The translations under genes were made by a program, and so were the position numbers. A DNA stretch of 64,000 nucleotides from the NCBI GenBank assembly GCA_022794215.1, contig JAAWEH010000021.1:50089-114088 (forward strand). Reading direction: 5' to 3'. Source of the DNA: Oscillospiraceae bacterium (GTDB lineage: Bacteria > Bacillota > Clostridia > Oscillospirales > Oscillospiraceae). Shown here piece after piece: positions 1 to 9,739 of this stretch. A model generated the notes under the pieces. It searched no databases. It was not told the origin of the DNA and was given only the letters and a program-made list of their open reading frames with translations. The first letter of the stretch is position 1. Every line of letters begins with the position of its first letter.

Positions 1-800
1 ACCGCCCGGTCCACCAGCAGACACTCGGCGGCGTTGCAGACCGAGGGACGGGAACACTTGGCGTTATAAAGGATGCGGGCGGCCATGTCCAGATTAGCCC
101 CGGCGTGGACATAGATGTGGCAGACTCCCTCTCCCGTGCGGATCACGGGCACATGGGAGTTGGCCGTCACCGAACGAATGAGTCCGGCGCCTCCCCGGGG
201 GATGAGCACATCCAGGTATTGGGTCAGGTTCATCATCTCGTTGGCGGATTCCCGGCTGGTATCCTCCACCAGGGCCACACAGTCCCGGGGCAGGCCCGCC
301 GATTCCAGGGCGTCCCGCAAGATGGTGATGACCGCCTTGTTGGAGCGGAAGGCCTCCTTGCCGCCCCGCAGAATACAGGCGTTTCCTGCTTTGAGGCACA
401 GGGCGGCGGCGTCCACCGTCACATTGGGCCGGGCCTCGTAAATGATGCCGATGACTCCCAGGGGGGTACGCCGCTGTTCCAGCTTCAGACCGTTGGGCCG
501 CAGGGTGGTTTTTACCACCTGGCCCACAGGGTCGGGGAGGGCGGCCACCTGGCGAACCCCTTCGGCAATGCCGGCAATGCGCGTTTCATCCAGGGCCAGC
601 CGATCCAGAAGAGAGGGGCGCATCCCGCCGGCTTTGGCGGCCTCCAGGTCGGCGGCATTGGCCGCCAGCCACTCTTTCTGCCGGGAGATGAGGGCGTCGG
701 CCATGGCGAGAAGGGCGGCGTTTTTGACTGCCTCTCCGGTAACGGCCAGCCGCCGGGCGGCGTGTTTGGCCGCCAGACCCTGGGTTTCCAAAATAGTCAT
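1..800 (-). CDS. proA: Glutamate-5-semialdehyde dehydrogenase (gamma-glutamyl phosphate reductase), 3' end outside window
   Basis: Minus-strand translation MTILETQGLAAKHAARRLAVTGEAVKNAALLAMADAL...GVIGIIYEARPNVTVDAAALCLKAGNACILRGGKEA is ProA-like; no stop in window; located downstream of proB. Confidence 0.93.
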   Translation of the reverse strand, partial: MTILETQGLAAKHAARRLAVTGEAVKNAALLAMADALISRQKEWLAANAADLEAAKAGGMRPSLLDRLALDETRIAGIAEGVRQVAALPDPVGQVVKTTLRPNGLKLEQRRTPLGVIGIIYEARPNVTVDAAALCLKAGNACILRGGKEAFRSNKAVITILRDALESAGLPRDCVALVEDTSRESANEMMNLTQYLDVLIPRGGAGLIRSVTANSHVPVIRTGEGVCHIYVHAGANLDMAARILYNAKCSRPSVCNAAECLLVDRA

Positions 801-843
801 CTGAAAGACTCCCTTCCAATGAAAAGTCTTCGGTACATATTTC

Positions 844-1542
844 CTAAATATTGCTCAGGCCTGTGCCGTCCCATATTTCAACGGCGCCGACGGCGTCTCT
901 GAGGGGCTTTTCCGGCGGGGCTTCAGTAGCCGCGCTCCAAAGGAGCAGCCCGATGAGCAGGATAAGCGCCGCAACTGCCGGCAGAAGGAGCCACCGGGGG
1001 ATGCCGGGGGTGGGCAGCTCCGGCCCGGTTCGCTCCGAGGGGGGTGTTCTTTCAAAGGCCGCCCGCCCCGGAAGGGAGCGTTTCTCCGCAGAGGGGTTCC
1101 AAAGGTCGGGGGTGGCCGTTTTGCCTCTATGGGCATACGGAGCCGGCGCCGACGGGCCGGCGGGGGGAGGGCTGCGCCATTGTCCCTGATGGATCTCATT
1201 CAAGATTTCCGTGATCCAGGGGATCAGGGAGAAGCACTCCACCATGGAGGAAAAATAGACGGCCAGGGGGACGGGCCGTCCGGTTACGATGTCCAGCAAG
1301 GCGGAGACCCCCATGGCGAAGCCGGACATCAGAAGCTTGCGGATGCGGGGCCTGTTTCCCGTCCAATAGGGCCTGGTGACCAGGGCAAAGCCCAAAAGCC
1401 CCAGCAGATTGAACACAAGCAGACCCCGCTCCAGGGAACGCCAAAAGACAGCCCCTGCCGCAATGCCGACTAAAGGGGAGATGATCAGGAGGATCAGCGC
1501 GATGAACATGCGCTGAAGGTTAGGCCAATCTTTTCGTTTCAT
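844..1542 (-). CDS. Hypothetical membrane protein between proB and proA
   Basis: 232-aa ORF with N-terminal hydrophobic helices and one C-terminal helix; its start overlaps the proB 3' end. Confidence 0.65.
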   Translation of the reverse strand: MKRKDWPNLQRMFIALILLIISPLVGIAAGAVFWRSLERGLLVFNLLGLLGFALVTRPYWTGNRPRIRKLLMSGFAMGVSALLDIVTGRPVPLAVYFSSMVECFSLIPWITEILNEIHQGQWRSPPPAGPSAPAPYAHRGKTATPDLWNPSAEKRSLPGRAAFERTPPSERTGPELPTPGIPRWLLLPAVAALILLIGLLLWSAATEAPPEKPLRDAVGAVEIWDGTGLSNI

Positions 1543-2339
1543 TTCTGCTGTCCGGACAGGAACCGGGTACCCACGTCCTTCCCCTCCGTGATGTCATAAA
1601 GGGCGTCCAGGTTGTTGGAATTGGCGATGACCATGTCGATGCCGTGGGCTATGGCCCGCTTGGCGGCGGTGAGCTTGGTGGCCATGCCGCCGGTGCCCCA
1701 CTGGCTGCCGCCGCCACCGCCCAGGGCCTCTATTTCCGGGGTAATGGCGTCCACCCGGTGAATGAGTCTGGCGTCGGGATGCGTTCTAGGATCGGCGTCA
1801 AAGAGTCCGTCAATGTCGGTGAGCAGAACCAACAGGTCGGCATGGCACAGGCCGGCCACAATGGCGGACAGGGTGTCGTTGTCGCCCAGAACCTTTCTCT
1901 GACCGGTTTCGATCTCGCTGGAGGAGACCGAGTCGTTTTCGTTCACCACCGGAATACAGCCCAGCTCCAACAGGGCCTCGAAGGTGCCGGACAGGTGCTC
2001 GGCCCGAACAGGGTGATCCACATCTTCGTCGGTAAGGAGGATCTGGGCCACCGTCTGGCCGTATTCTCCAAAAAATTTATCATAGAGATGCATCAGCTCA
2101 CACTGGCCCACCGCGGCGGTGGCCTGCTTGAAGCGCAGGTCGGAGGGGCGGCTCTTCATCCCCAGCTTGCCCGAGCCCACGCCAATGGCTCCCGAGGAGA
2201 CCAGGATCACCTGATGGCCCATGTTTTTCAGATCCGAGAGAACCCGGGCCAGAGCGTCCATTTCCCGCAGATTGACCCCGCCCCCCTGCCGAAGGAGGGT
2301 GGAGGTACCCACCTTGACCACCAGCCGTTGTTTGTTCAT
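1539..2339 (-). CDS. proB: Glutamate 5-kinase (short form without PUA domain)
   Basis: MNKQRLVVKVGTSTLL...ILVSSGAIGVG...NENDSVSSSEIETGQRKVLGDNDTLSAIVAGLCHADLLVLLTDIDGLF; amino acid kinase motifs. Confidence 0.95.
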   Translation of the reverse strand: MNKQRLVVKVGTSTLLRQGGGVNLREMDALARVLSDLKNMGHQVILVSSGAIGVGSGKLGMKSRPSDLRFKQATAAVGQCELMHLYDKFFGEYGQTVAQILLTDEDVDHPVRAEHLSGTFEALLELGCIPVVNENDSVSSSEIETGQRKVLGDNDTLSAIVAGLCHADLLVLLTDIDGLFDADPRTHPDARLIHRVDAITPEIEALGGGGGSQWGTGGMATKLTAAKRAIAHGIDMVIANSNNLDALYDITEGKDVGTRFLSGQQK

Positions 2340-2646
2340 AGGAGAAGGCCCCTTTCCAGTATCTTTCTATGGGTACACTTGTCTTTGCAGATCGAAGTTA
2401 TCATACCATATTTGTGATAGGAAGCAAAGGGGAAGGAGACAAAAATGCAGGAAAGAAAATTCCTTTTGGAGAAAATGTACAATCTGCGCCCTGGAATGTG
2501 AAAGGTTTGACAAGTAAAATGAAAAACGTACGAAATTTCTTCATTCTTTCCAATTTTGGTTGAAATTCTCTCCCAAATGGGGTACAATACTTTTGCTTTT
2601 CGGATAAAGCAGGGGCGGCAGACAGCCCTGCGAAGGAGGGGGATCT

Positions 2647-3141
2647 ATGCTCAATATCGTCCTGGTGGAGCCGGAGATCCACCCCAATACCGGCAATGTG
2701 GCCCGCACCTGCGCCGCCACCGGGATCCGCCTTCACCTGGTGGAGCCTTTGGGCTTTGATATCAGTGACAAGGCCGTAAAGCGAGCGGGGCTGGACTACT
2801 GGCACCTGGTGGATCTCCACGTCTGGCACAACCTGGCCGAGCTTTTTGAGGCGGAGAAGCCGGAGGATATCTGGCTGGCCACCTCCAAGGGGGCCAAGAG
2901 CTACGTGGATCCTACGGTTCAGTTTCGGGACGGCTGCTGGCTCTTTTTCGGGAAAGAGACCGCGGGACTCTCAGAACAGTTCCGAAAGGCCTATTCTGAG
3001 CGCTGTATTCGTATCCCCATCCGGGCGGAGGCCCGGTGCCTCAATTTGTCAAATTCCGTGGCCATCCTTGCCTATGAAGCCCTGCGTCAAACCGGATTTT
3101 CGGGGCTGAAGGCAGCGGGAGAAATGGCCGAAGAAACCTGA
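2647..3141 (+). CDS. trmL: tRNA (cytidine(34)-2'-O)-methyltransferase (SPOUT family)
   Basis: [37 protein letters not shown]...[12 protein letters not shown]...[19 protein letters not shown]. Confidence 0.93.
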   Translation: MLNIVLVEPEIHPNTGNVARTCAATGIRLHLVEPLGFDISDKAVKRAGLDYWHLVDLHVWHNLAELFEAEKPEDIWLATSKGAKSYVDPTVQFRDGCWLFFGKETAGLSEQFRKAYSERCIRIPIRAEARCLNLSNSVAILAYEALRQTGFSGLKAAGEMAEET

Positions 3142-3170
3142 CAGCCAATATGCAGAAGGAGGTCAAAGTT

Positions 3171-4442
3171 ATGAATTACAACAAAAAAACCGTGAAAGAC
3201 GTGGACGTGAAGGGGAAAAAGGTGCTGCTGCGCTGCGACTTCAATGTGCCCCTGGCCAAGGATGGCAGCGGTGTGATTACCGACGATAAGCGGATCCGGG
3301 CGGCCCTGCCCACCATCCAGTATCTGCTGGATCAGGGGGCGGCCGTCATTGCCTGCTCCCATATGGGCAAGCCGGTGGCCAGCTTTGACAAGTGGGTGCA
3401 GAAGCAGACCGAGAAGGGGAAGGATCCCGCTACCCTCACCGAGGAGAAGTGGAAGAAGTCTTTGGCCGACCTGTCCCTGAAGCCCGTGGCCGCCCGCCTT
3501 TCCGAGCTGCTGGGCAAGAGTGTGACCCTGGCCGCCGACGTGGTGGGCCCCGACGCCACCGCCAAGGCCGCCGCGCTGAAGGGCGGCGAGGTGCTGCTGC
3601 TGGAGAACACCCGCTTTGAGAAGGGGGAGACCAAGAACGATCCGGAGCTTGCCAAGAAGATGGCCGCCATGGCGGAAGTCTATGTGTCCGACGCCTTCGG
3701 AGCCGTCCACCGTGCCCACGCCTCCACCGCCGGCGTGGCCGCCTATCTGCCCGCCGTCAGCGGCTTCCTGATTCAGAAGGAGCTGGAGGTCATCGGCGGC
3801 GCTCTGGCCGCTCCCAAGCGTCCCCTGGTGGCCATTCTGGGCGGCAGCAAGGTTTCCTCCAAGATCGGCGTTATCAACAACCTGCTGGAGCTGGCCGACA
3901 CCATTATTATCGGCGGCGGCATGGCCTACACCTTCTCTGCCGCCCAGGGCGGCAAGGTGGGCAACTCCCTGCTGGAGGAGGATTGGAAGGACTACGCCAA
4001 CGAGATGGTGAAGAAGGCCCAGGCCAAGGGCGTGAAGCTGCTGCTGCCTGTGGACACCGTGGTGGCCGACGCTTTTGCCCCCGACGCCAACAGCCAGGTG
4101 GTCAAGTCCGGCGAGATCCCCGACGGCTGGGAGGGCCTGGACATCGGCCCCGAGACCGTGAAGCTCTACTGCGACGCAGTGGCCGACGCGGGCACCGTGA
4201 TCTGGAACGGCCCCATGGGTGTGTTTGAGTTTGATAAGTTCGCCGTGGGCACCAAGGCGGTGGCCGAGGCGCTGAGCAAGACCAGCGCCATCACCATCAT
4301 CGGCGGCGGCGACAGCGCGGCCGCGGTGCAGCAGCTGGGCTACGCCGACAAGATGACCCACATCAGCACCGGCGGCGGCGCTTCCCTGGAGTTCATGGAG
4401 GGAAAAGAACTTCCCGGTGTGGCTTGCCTGTTGGACAAATAA
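3171..4442 (+). CDS. pgk: Phosphoglycerate kinase
   Basis: [28 protein letters not shown]...[46 protein letters not shown]; start chosen at 3171 with GGAGG upstream. Confidence 0.96.
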   Translation: MNYNKKTVKDVDVKGKKVLLRCDFNVPLAKDGSGVITDDKRIRAALPTIQYLLDQGAAVIACSHMGKPVASFDKWVQKQTEKGKDPATLTEEKWKKSLADLSLKPVAARLSELLGKSVTLAADVVGPDATAKAAALKGGEVLLLENTRFEKGETKNDPELAKKMAAMAEVYVSDAFGAVHRAHASTAGVAAYLPAVSGFLIQKELEVIGGALAAPKRPLVAILGGSKVSSKIGVINNLLELADTIIIGGGMAYTFSAAQGGKVGNSLLEEDWKDYANEMVKKAQAKGVKLLLPVDTVVADAFAPDANSQVVKSGEIPDGWEGLDIGPETVKLYCDAVADAGTVIWNGPMGVFEFDKFAVGTKAVAEALSKTSAITIIGGGDSAAAVQQLGYADKMTHISTGGGASLEFMEGKELPGVACLLDK

Positions 4443-4450
4443 GCACAAAC

Positions 4451-4620
4451 AGGCACCGGCGGCAGTGCTCTGGAACCCCACAAAATCGAAGATTTTGTGG
4501 GGAGAGGAGGAGCAAGGGAGCGAGCGCAGTTTTCGCCAAGGGCGAAAACGGAGTAAGCGGACTTTGCTCCGACGACATGGGAGGCAAGGAGCTGCCGGGC
4601 ACTGCCTGCTGGACGCCTGA
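4451..4620 (+). pseudogene. Decayed second copy of the pgk 3' end, interrupted by a hairpin-containing insert
   Basis: aggcaccggcggcagtgctctgga (4451-4474) and atgggaggcaaggagctgccgggcactgcctgctggacgcctga (4577-4620) realign to pgk ...[24 protein letters not shown]. Confidence 0.75.
4476..4570. repeat. Structured insert with nested hairpins inside the pgk scar
   Basis: ccccacaaaatc-gaa-gattttgtgggg (4476-4502), gttttcgcc-aag-ggcgaaaac (4529-4549), ggagcaa/ttgctcc (4509-4515 / 4564-4570). Confidence 0.7.
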
Positions 4621-4666
4621 GAAGGCACTTTTCGCAAATATGTCGATAGTTTAGGAGAAATCAATC

Positions 4667-5440
4667 ATGAATCGTCGTTATCGGAAAACCATCATTGCCG
4701 GCAACTGGAAGATGAACAAGACCCTCACCGAGACCAAGGCCTTCGCTGAGGAGCTCAAGCCCCTGCTGGGCCGGCCCAAGTGGTGTGAGGTGGTGCTGTG
4801 CGTGCCTGCGGTCAACCTGCAGGCGGCCATCCGCCTGTTTAAGGACAGCCGGGTGTCCATCGGCGCGGAGAACTGTCACTTTGAGTCCTCCGGCGCCTAC
4901 ACCGGGGAGATCTCCGCCGAGATGCTTAAGGACATCGGCGTGAAGTACGTCATCATCGGCCACTCTGAGCGCCGGCAGTATTACAATGAGACTGACTTCA
5001 CCGTCAACAAGAAGGTGAAGGCCGCGCTGGAGGCGGGCCTGCGGCCCATCGTCTGTGTGGGCGAGAGCCTGGAGCAGCGGGAGCTGGGGGTGACCATGGA
5101 TCTCATCACCTATCAGGTCAAGTGCGCTCTGGCCGGGGTGCCCGCGGAAAAGATGCGGCATGTGGTCTTTGCATACGAGCCCATCTGGGCCATTGGCACC
5201 GGCAAGACGGCCACCTCTCAGGAGGCCCAGGAGGTCTGTGAGGGGATCCGTACCATTGTCCGCAAGCTGTACGGCGCGCGGGTGGCCCGGGCGGTCACCA
5301 TCCAGTACGGCGGCTCCATGAACCCCAAGAACGCTTTTGAGCTGCTGGGTCAGCCCGATGTGGACGGCGGACTCATCGGCGGTGCGGCCCTGAAGCCGGA
5401 GCAGTTCCTGGAGATCGTCAACGCGGCCAATCAGGACTAA
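4667..5440 (+). CDS. tpiA: Triose-phosphate isomerase
   Basis: [14 protein letters not shown]...[15 protein letters not shown]...[24 protein letters not shown]...[12 protein letters not shown]. Confidence 0.97.
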   Translation: MNRRYRKTIIAGNWKMNKTLTETKAFAEELKPLLGRPKWCEVVLCVPAVNLQAAIRLFKDSRVSIGAENCHFESSGAYTGEISAEMLKDIGVKYVIIGHSERRQYYNETDFTVNKKVKAALEAGLRPIVCVGESLEQRELGVTMDLITYQVKCALAGVPAEKMRHVVFAYEPIWAIGTGKTATSQEAQEVCEGIRTIVRKLYGARVARAVTIQYGGSMNPKNAFELLGQPDVDGGLIGGAALKPEQFLEIVNAANQD

Positions 5441-5550
5441 AAGAAGCGCGGGGGAACGGACGCTTTTGCGGGCAGTCCGGTTCGCAGCGTGACAATGCCG
5501 CCTGAAGGCAGCGTATATAAGGGGTCACCCTTTGAGAATAGAGGTATTTT

Positions 5551-7074
5551 ATGAGCAAAACGCCTACTACTTTGATTATTATGGACGGCTTCGGGCTCCG
5601 GGAGGAGAGCAAGGGCAACGCCATTGCCAATGCCCGAAAGCCTTTCCTGGAGAAAGTTTTCCAGGAAAGCCCCTGGTGTAAGCTGTCCGCCTCCGGATTG
5701 GATGTGGGCCTGCCCGACGGTCAGATGGGCAACTCTGAGGTGGGCCATACCAACATCGGCGCCGGCCGGGTGGTGTTTCAGGATTTGCCGAAGATCACCA
5801 AAGCCATTCAGGACGGCACGTTCTTTGAAAACAAGGCCTATAAGGACGCCATGCTTGCCGCAAAGGAGGCGGGCAGGGCGGTTCATATCTACGGTCTGAT
5901 GTCCAACGGCGGCGTCCATAGCCACACTGCCCATATCCAGGCGGCGGTGAAGATGGCCCATGATCTGGGCTGTCCCAAGATCTTCGTCCACTGCTTTATG
6001 GATGGCCGGGACGTGCCTCCCACTTCGGGCAAGGGCTTTGTGGAGGAGATGAAAAAGACCTGCGACCAGTACGGCGCACAGATCGCCACCATCTCGGGCC
6101 GCTACTACGCCATGGACCGGGACACCAACTGGGATCGGGTGGAGAAGTCCTACAAGGCCATGGTATACGGTGAGAGTGAGCAGCGCTTCATCGGCGATCC
6201 CGTGGGGGCCATGCAGGCCAGCTACGACGCCGGCGTCACCGACGAGTTCGTGATCCCCGTCATCACCGCGGAAAACGCGGAGATTGGCGAGGGGGACTCC
6301 ATTATTTTCATGAACTTTCGTCCCGACCGGGCCCGGGAGATCACCCGCGCCTTTGTGGATCCTGATTTCACCGGTTTTGAGCGGAAAAAGGGCTTTTTCC
6401 ATGTCAACTACGTGTGCACCACATCCTATGACGCCTCCATGCCCAATGTGGAGATCGCCTTTCCCAAGGAGAGCCTGCACAATATTTTCGGTGAGTATAT
6501 TTCCCGGCTGGGCCTGACCCAGCTGCGCATTGCCGAGACGGAGAAGTACGCCCACGTCACCTTTTTCTTTAATGGCGGTGTGGAGACGGTATTTCCCGGG
6601 GAGGATCGGTGCCTGATCCCCTCCCCCAAGGTGCCCACCTATGATATGAAGCCGGATATGTCTGCCCGGGAGGTGGCTGCCGAGGCGGTGAAGCGCATCG
6701 AGAGCGGGGAGTACGACGTGATCATCCTCAACTTTGCCAACTGCGATATGGTGGGCCACACCGGGGTTTACGAGGCGGCCCGCCTGGCGGTGGAGACGGT
6801 GGATGAGTGCGTTTCCCGGGTGGTGGAGGCCACCAGCAAGATGGGGGGCGTCAGCCTCATCACCGCCGACCACGGCAACGCCGACCGGATGCTGGAGGAT
6901 GACGGGGTGACCCCCTACACCGCCCATACCACCAACCTGGTGCCCTTCTGCATCGTGGGCGCAGACGTAAAGCTGCGGGACGGCAAGCTGTGCGACATTG
7001 CCCCCACCATGCTGGATCTTATGGGGCTGAATAAGCCGGGGGAGATGGACGGGGAGACCCTGATCGTCCGCTGA
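5551..7074 (+). CDS. gpmI: 2,3-bisphosphoglycerate-independent phosphoglycerate mutase
   Basis: LIIMDGFGLREESKGNAIANA...GLPDGQMGNSEVGHTNIGAGR...ITADHGNADRMLEDDGVTPYTAHTTNLVPF. Confidence 0.97.
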   Translation: MSKTPTTLIIMDGFGLREESKGNAIANARKPFLEKVFQESPWCKLSASGLDVGLPDGQMGNSEVGHTNIGAGRVVFQDLPKITKAIQDGTFFENKAYKDAMLAAKEAGRAVHIYGLMSNGGVHSHTAHIQAAVKMAHDLGCPKIFVHCFMDGRDVPPTSGKGFVEEMKKTCDQYGAQIATISGRYYAMDRDTNWDRVEKSYKAMVYGESEQRFIGDPVGAMQASYDAGVTDEFVIPVITAENAEIGEGDSIIFMNFRPDRAREITRAFVDPDFTGFERKKGFFHVNYVCTTSYDASMPNVEIAFPKESLHNIFGEYISRLGLTQLRIAETEKYAHVTFFFNGGVETVFPGEDRCLIPSPKVPTYDMKPDMSAREVAAEAVKRIESGEYDVIILNFANCDMVGHTGVYEAARLAVETVDECVSRVVEATSKMGGVSLITADHGNADRMLEDDGVTPYTAHTTNLVPFCIVGADVKLRDGKLCDIAPTMLDLMGLNKPGEMDGETLIVR

Positions 7075-7095
7075 GTCGGCGTTTGCCAACCGTGA

Positions 7096-8460
<1,365 letters not shown>

Positions 8461-8476
8461 GAGTTTGATAAAGGAA

Positions 8477-8515
8477 AGAGAGACCGGAGCTGGGAGGCTT
8501 CGGTCTCTTTTTTTG
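8477..8515 (+). terminator. Intrinsic terminator after eno
   Basis: agagaccggagctgggaggcttcggtctcttttttt: GC stem plus T-run. Confidence 0.8.
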
Positions 8516-8573
8516 TTTAGGGTGGAGGGTTGTTTTACATCCAGTTTGCTATATTGATAGGTTTGTGCAATCC

Positions 8574-8704
8574 TGGGGGGCCATTCTTTGAGCGGCAAAG
8601 AATGGCCCCCCAGACCCCCCAAGAAACCGCCAGAGGGGGATTTCGATTTCCCCCTCTGGACTCCTCCTAAACGACCAAAGGGAGGGCGTTAGCCCTCCCT
8701 TTGG
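8574..8704. repeat. Three-hairpin structured repeat, copy 1
   Basis: tggggggccattctttg/caaagaatggcccccca (17 bp), ccagaggggga/tccccctctgg (11 bp), ccaaagggagggc/gccctccctttgg (13 bp); compare copy 2 at 44299-44490. Confidence 0.85.
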
Positions 8705-9131
8705 ATTCCCTCCCCGAACGTGGGTGGGGATACTTCAGTTTTACTCCTATTTTGCGTTTTGAAACAGCAGATTTGCCGGGTTTGTCGTGTGTACCCGTGC
8801 AAGTTATGGTGATGTGGGTGTTGAGTTGCCGGCTTGGTGATGCTTTCGACCCCTGGTTCCTCTTGCCTGCTCGCCCGCTGGTTTTGGGAACACTGTAGTG
8901 AGTTCGTTGTTCCCACTTCCGCCTTTGCGTGTTCTATTTTAGGAGGAGGTACGCTCTGGTCTGGCGGCCCCGCCGCCAACCCAACAAGGCTGCTGTTTCC
9001 AGGCGTTTCCCGGTCAGCGGCAATTCTCTGCCTCTTTGCTGGTCGGTAGCGGCAGCGGGGCTGGAGGAGCTATCCTAACTTTACGTATAAGCCGGAAACA
9101 CTATCGTCAGAAAGCTTTTCTTGGGGAGCGC

Positions 9132-9171
9132 GAGGGGCTATTCTTTTCTCGAAAAGAATAGTCCTTCGCAT
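9132..9171. repeat. Hairpin related to HP1 of the three-hairpin repeat
   Basis: gcgaggggctattctttt-ctcg-aaaagaatagtccttcgc, with core ctattcttt shared with HP1 copy 2. Confidence 0.55.
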
Positions 9172-9172
9172 T

Positions 9173-9220
9173 CACGCAACGTATAGTTTTAATCGCAACC
9201 ACCAAACAAACGGCAAAACC
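9173..9220. repeat. 48-bp dispersed repeat, copy A
   Basis: cacgcaacgtatagttttaatcgcaaccaccaaacaaacggcaaaacc; about 40/48 identical to 15125-15172, no gaps. Confidence 0.75.
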
Positions 9221-9391
9221 TCACTTCAAAGAAATCTCCCCATGCTCCCGCTCAAACGCATCCACATACGCAATAATCGACCGCCGCACCACACTACTGG
9301 CACTTCGACAATCATACTGGGCAATATATTTCAATTTTTCCAGTAGTTCTTCTGAGATAGAAAATCCCAAATGCTTTTTTGCTTTTGCCAT
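9221..9391 (-). CDS. Small ribbon-helix-helix (CopG/Arc-like) protein, 56 aa
   Basis: Translated by hand (below the ORF track cutoff): MAKAKKHLGFSISEELLEKLKYIAQYDCRSASSVVRRSIIAYVDAFEREHGEISLK*. Confidence 0.7.
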   Translation of the reverse strand: MAKAKKHLGFSISEELLEKLKYIAQYDCRSASSVVRRSIIAYVDAFEREHGEISLK

Positions 9392-9457
9392 AAGAATCAC
9401 CCCTGCTCATTATAGTCATAATTATGAGTATAGTCAAGTAAAAACCAGCCGTTTATC

Positions 9458-9688
9458 ATGAATATATGGAAAGGTTGGGTGAGTGGTGTGATTTCTTATG
9501 ATCCCTTTTGGCGGACACTGAAAGAAAAAGGAATATCAACCTATACCCTGATTGATAAACACGGGATCAGCAGTGCCACGATTCAAGGTCTGCGGGAGGG
9601 CAAAGGAATCAGCACCATGAAAATAGATGACTTTTGCCGCATCCTCCACTGCCGGGTAGAGGATATCATCGAATATATAGAAGAATAA
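9458..9688 (+). CDS. Small XRE/Cro-CI-type helix-turn-helix regulator
   Basis: VISYDPFWRTLKEKGISTYTLIDKHGISSATIQGLREGKGISTMKIDDFCRILHCRVEDIIEYIEE; true start may be the GTG near 9488. Confidence 0.8.
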   Translation: MNIWKGWVSGVISYDPFWRTLKEKGISTYTLIDKHGISSATIQGLREGKGISTMKIDDFCRILHCRVEDIIEYIEE

Positions 9689-9727
9689 AAACGTGCTGAA
9701 AGCCTTGGCTTCCAGCACGTTTCATTT
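9689..9727. terminator. Hairpin between the convergent HTH gene and nadE
   Basis: aaaacgtgctgaaagccttggcttccagcacgttt. Confidence 0.7.
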
Positions 9728-9739
9728 TCCGGAAAGGGA

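Noticed and set aside
4417-4654. Small plus-strand ORFs after pgk (67 and 76 aa)
   Set aside because: Spurious frames through the pgk-tail scar and hairpin insert; no independent coding evidence.
8574-8704. Possible CRISPR or simple terminator interpretation of the hairpin cluster
   Set aside because: No direct repeats with regular spacers; three different hairpins in fixed order recurring at 44 kb fit a structured repeat family better.
8689-8979. 96-aa minus-strand ORF downstream of eno
   Set aside because: Composition looks non-coding, it overlaps the edge of a structured repeat, no SD and no recognisable domain.
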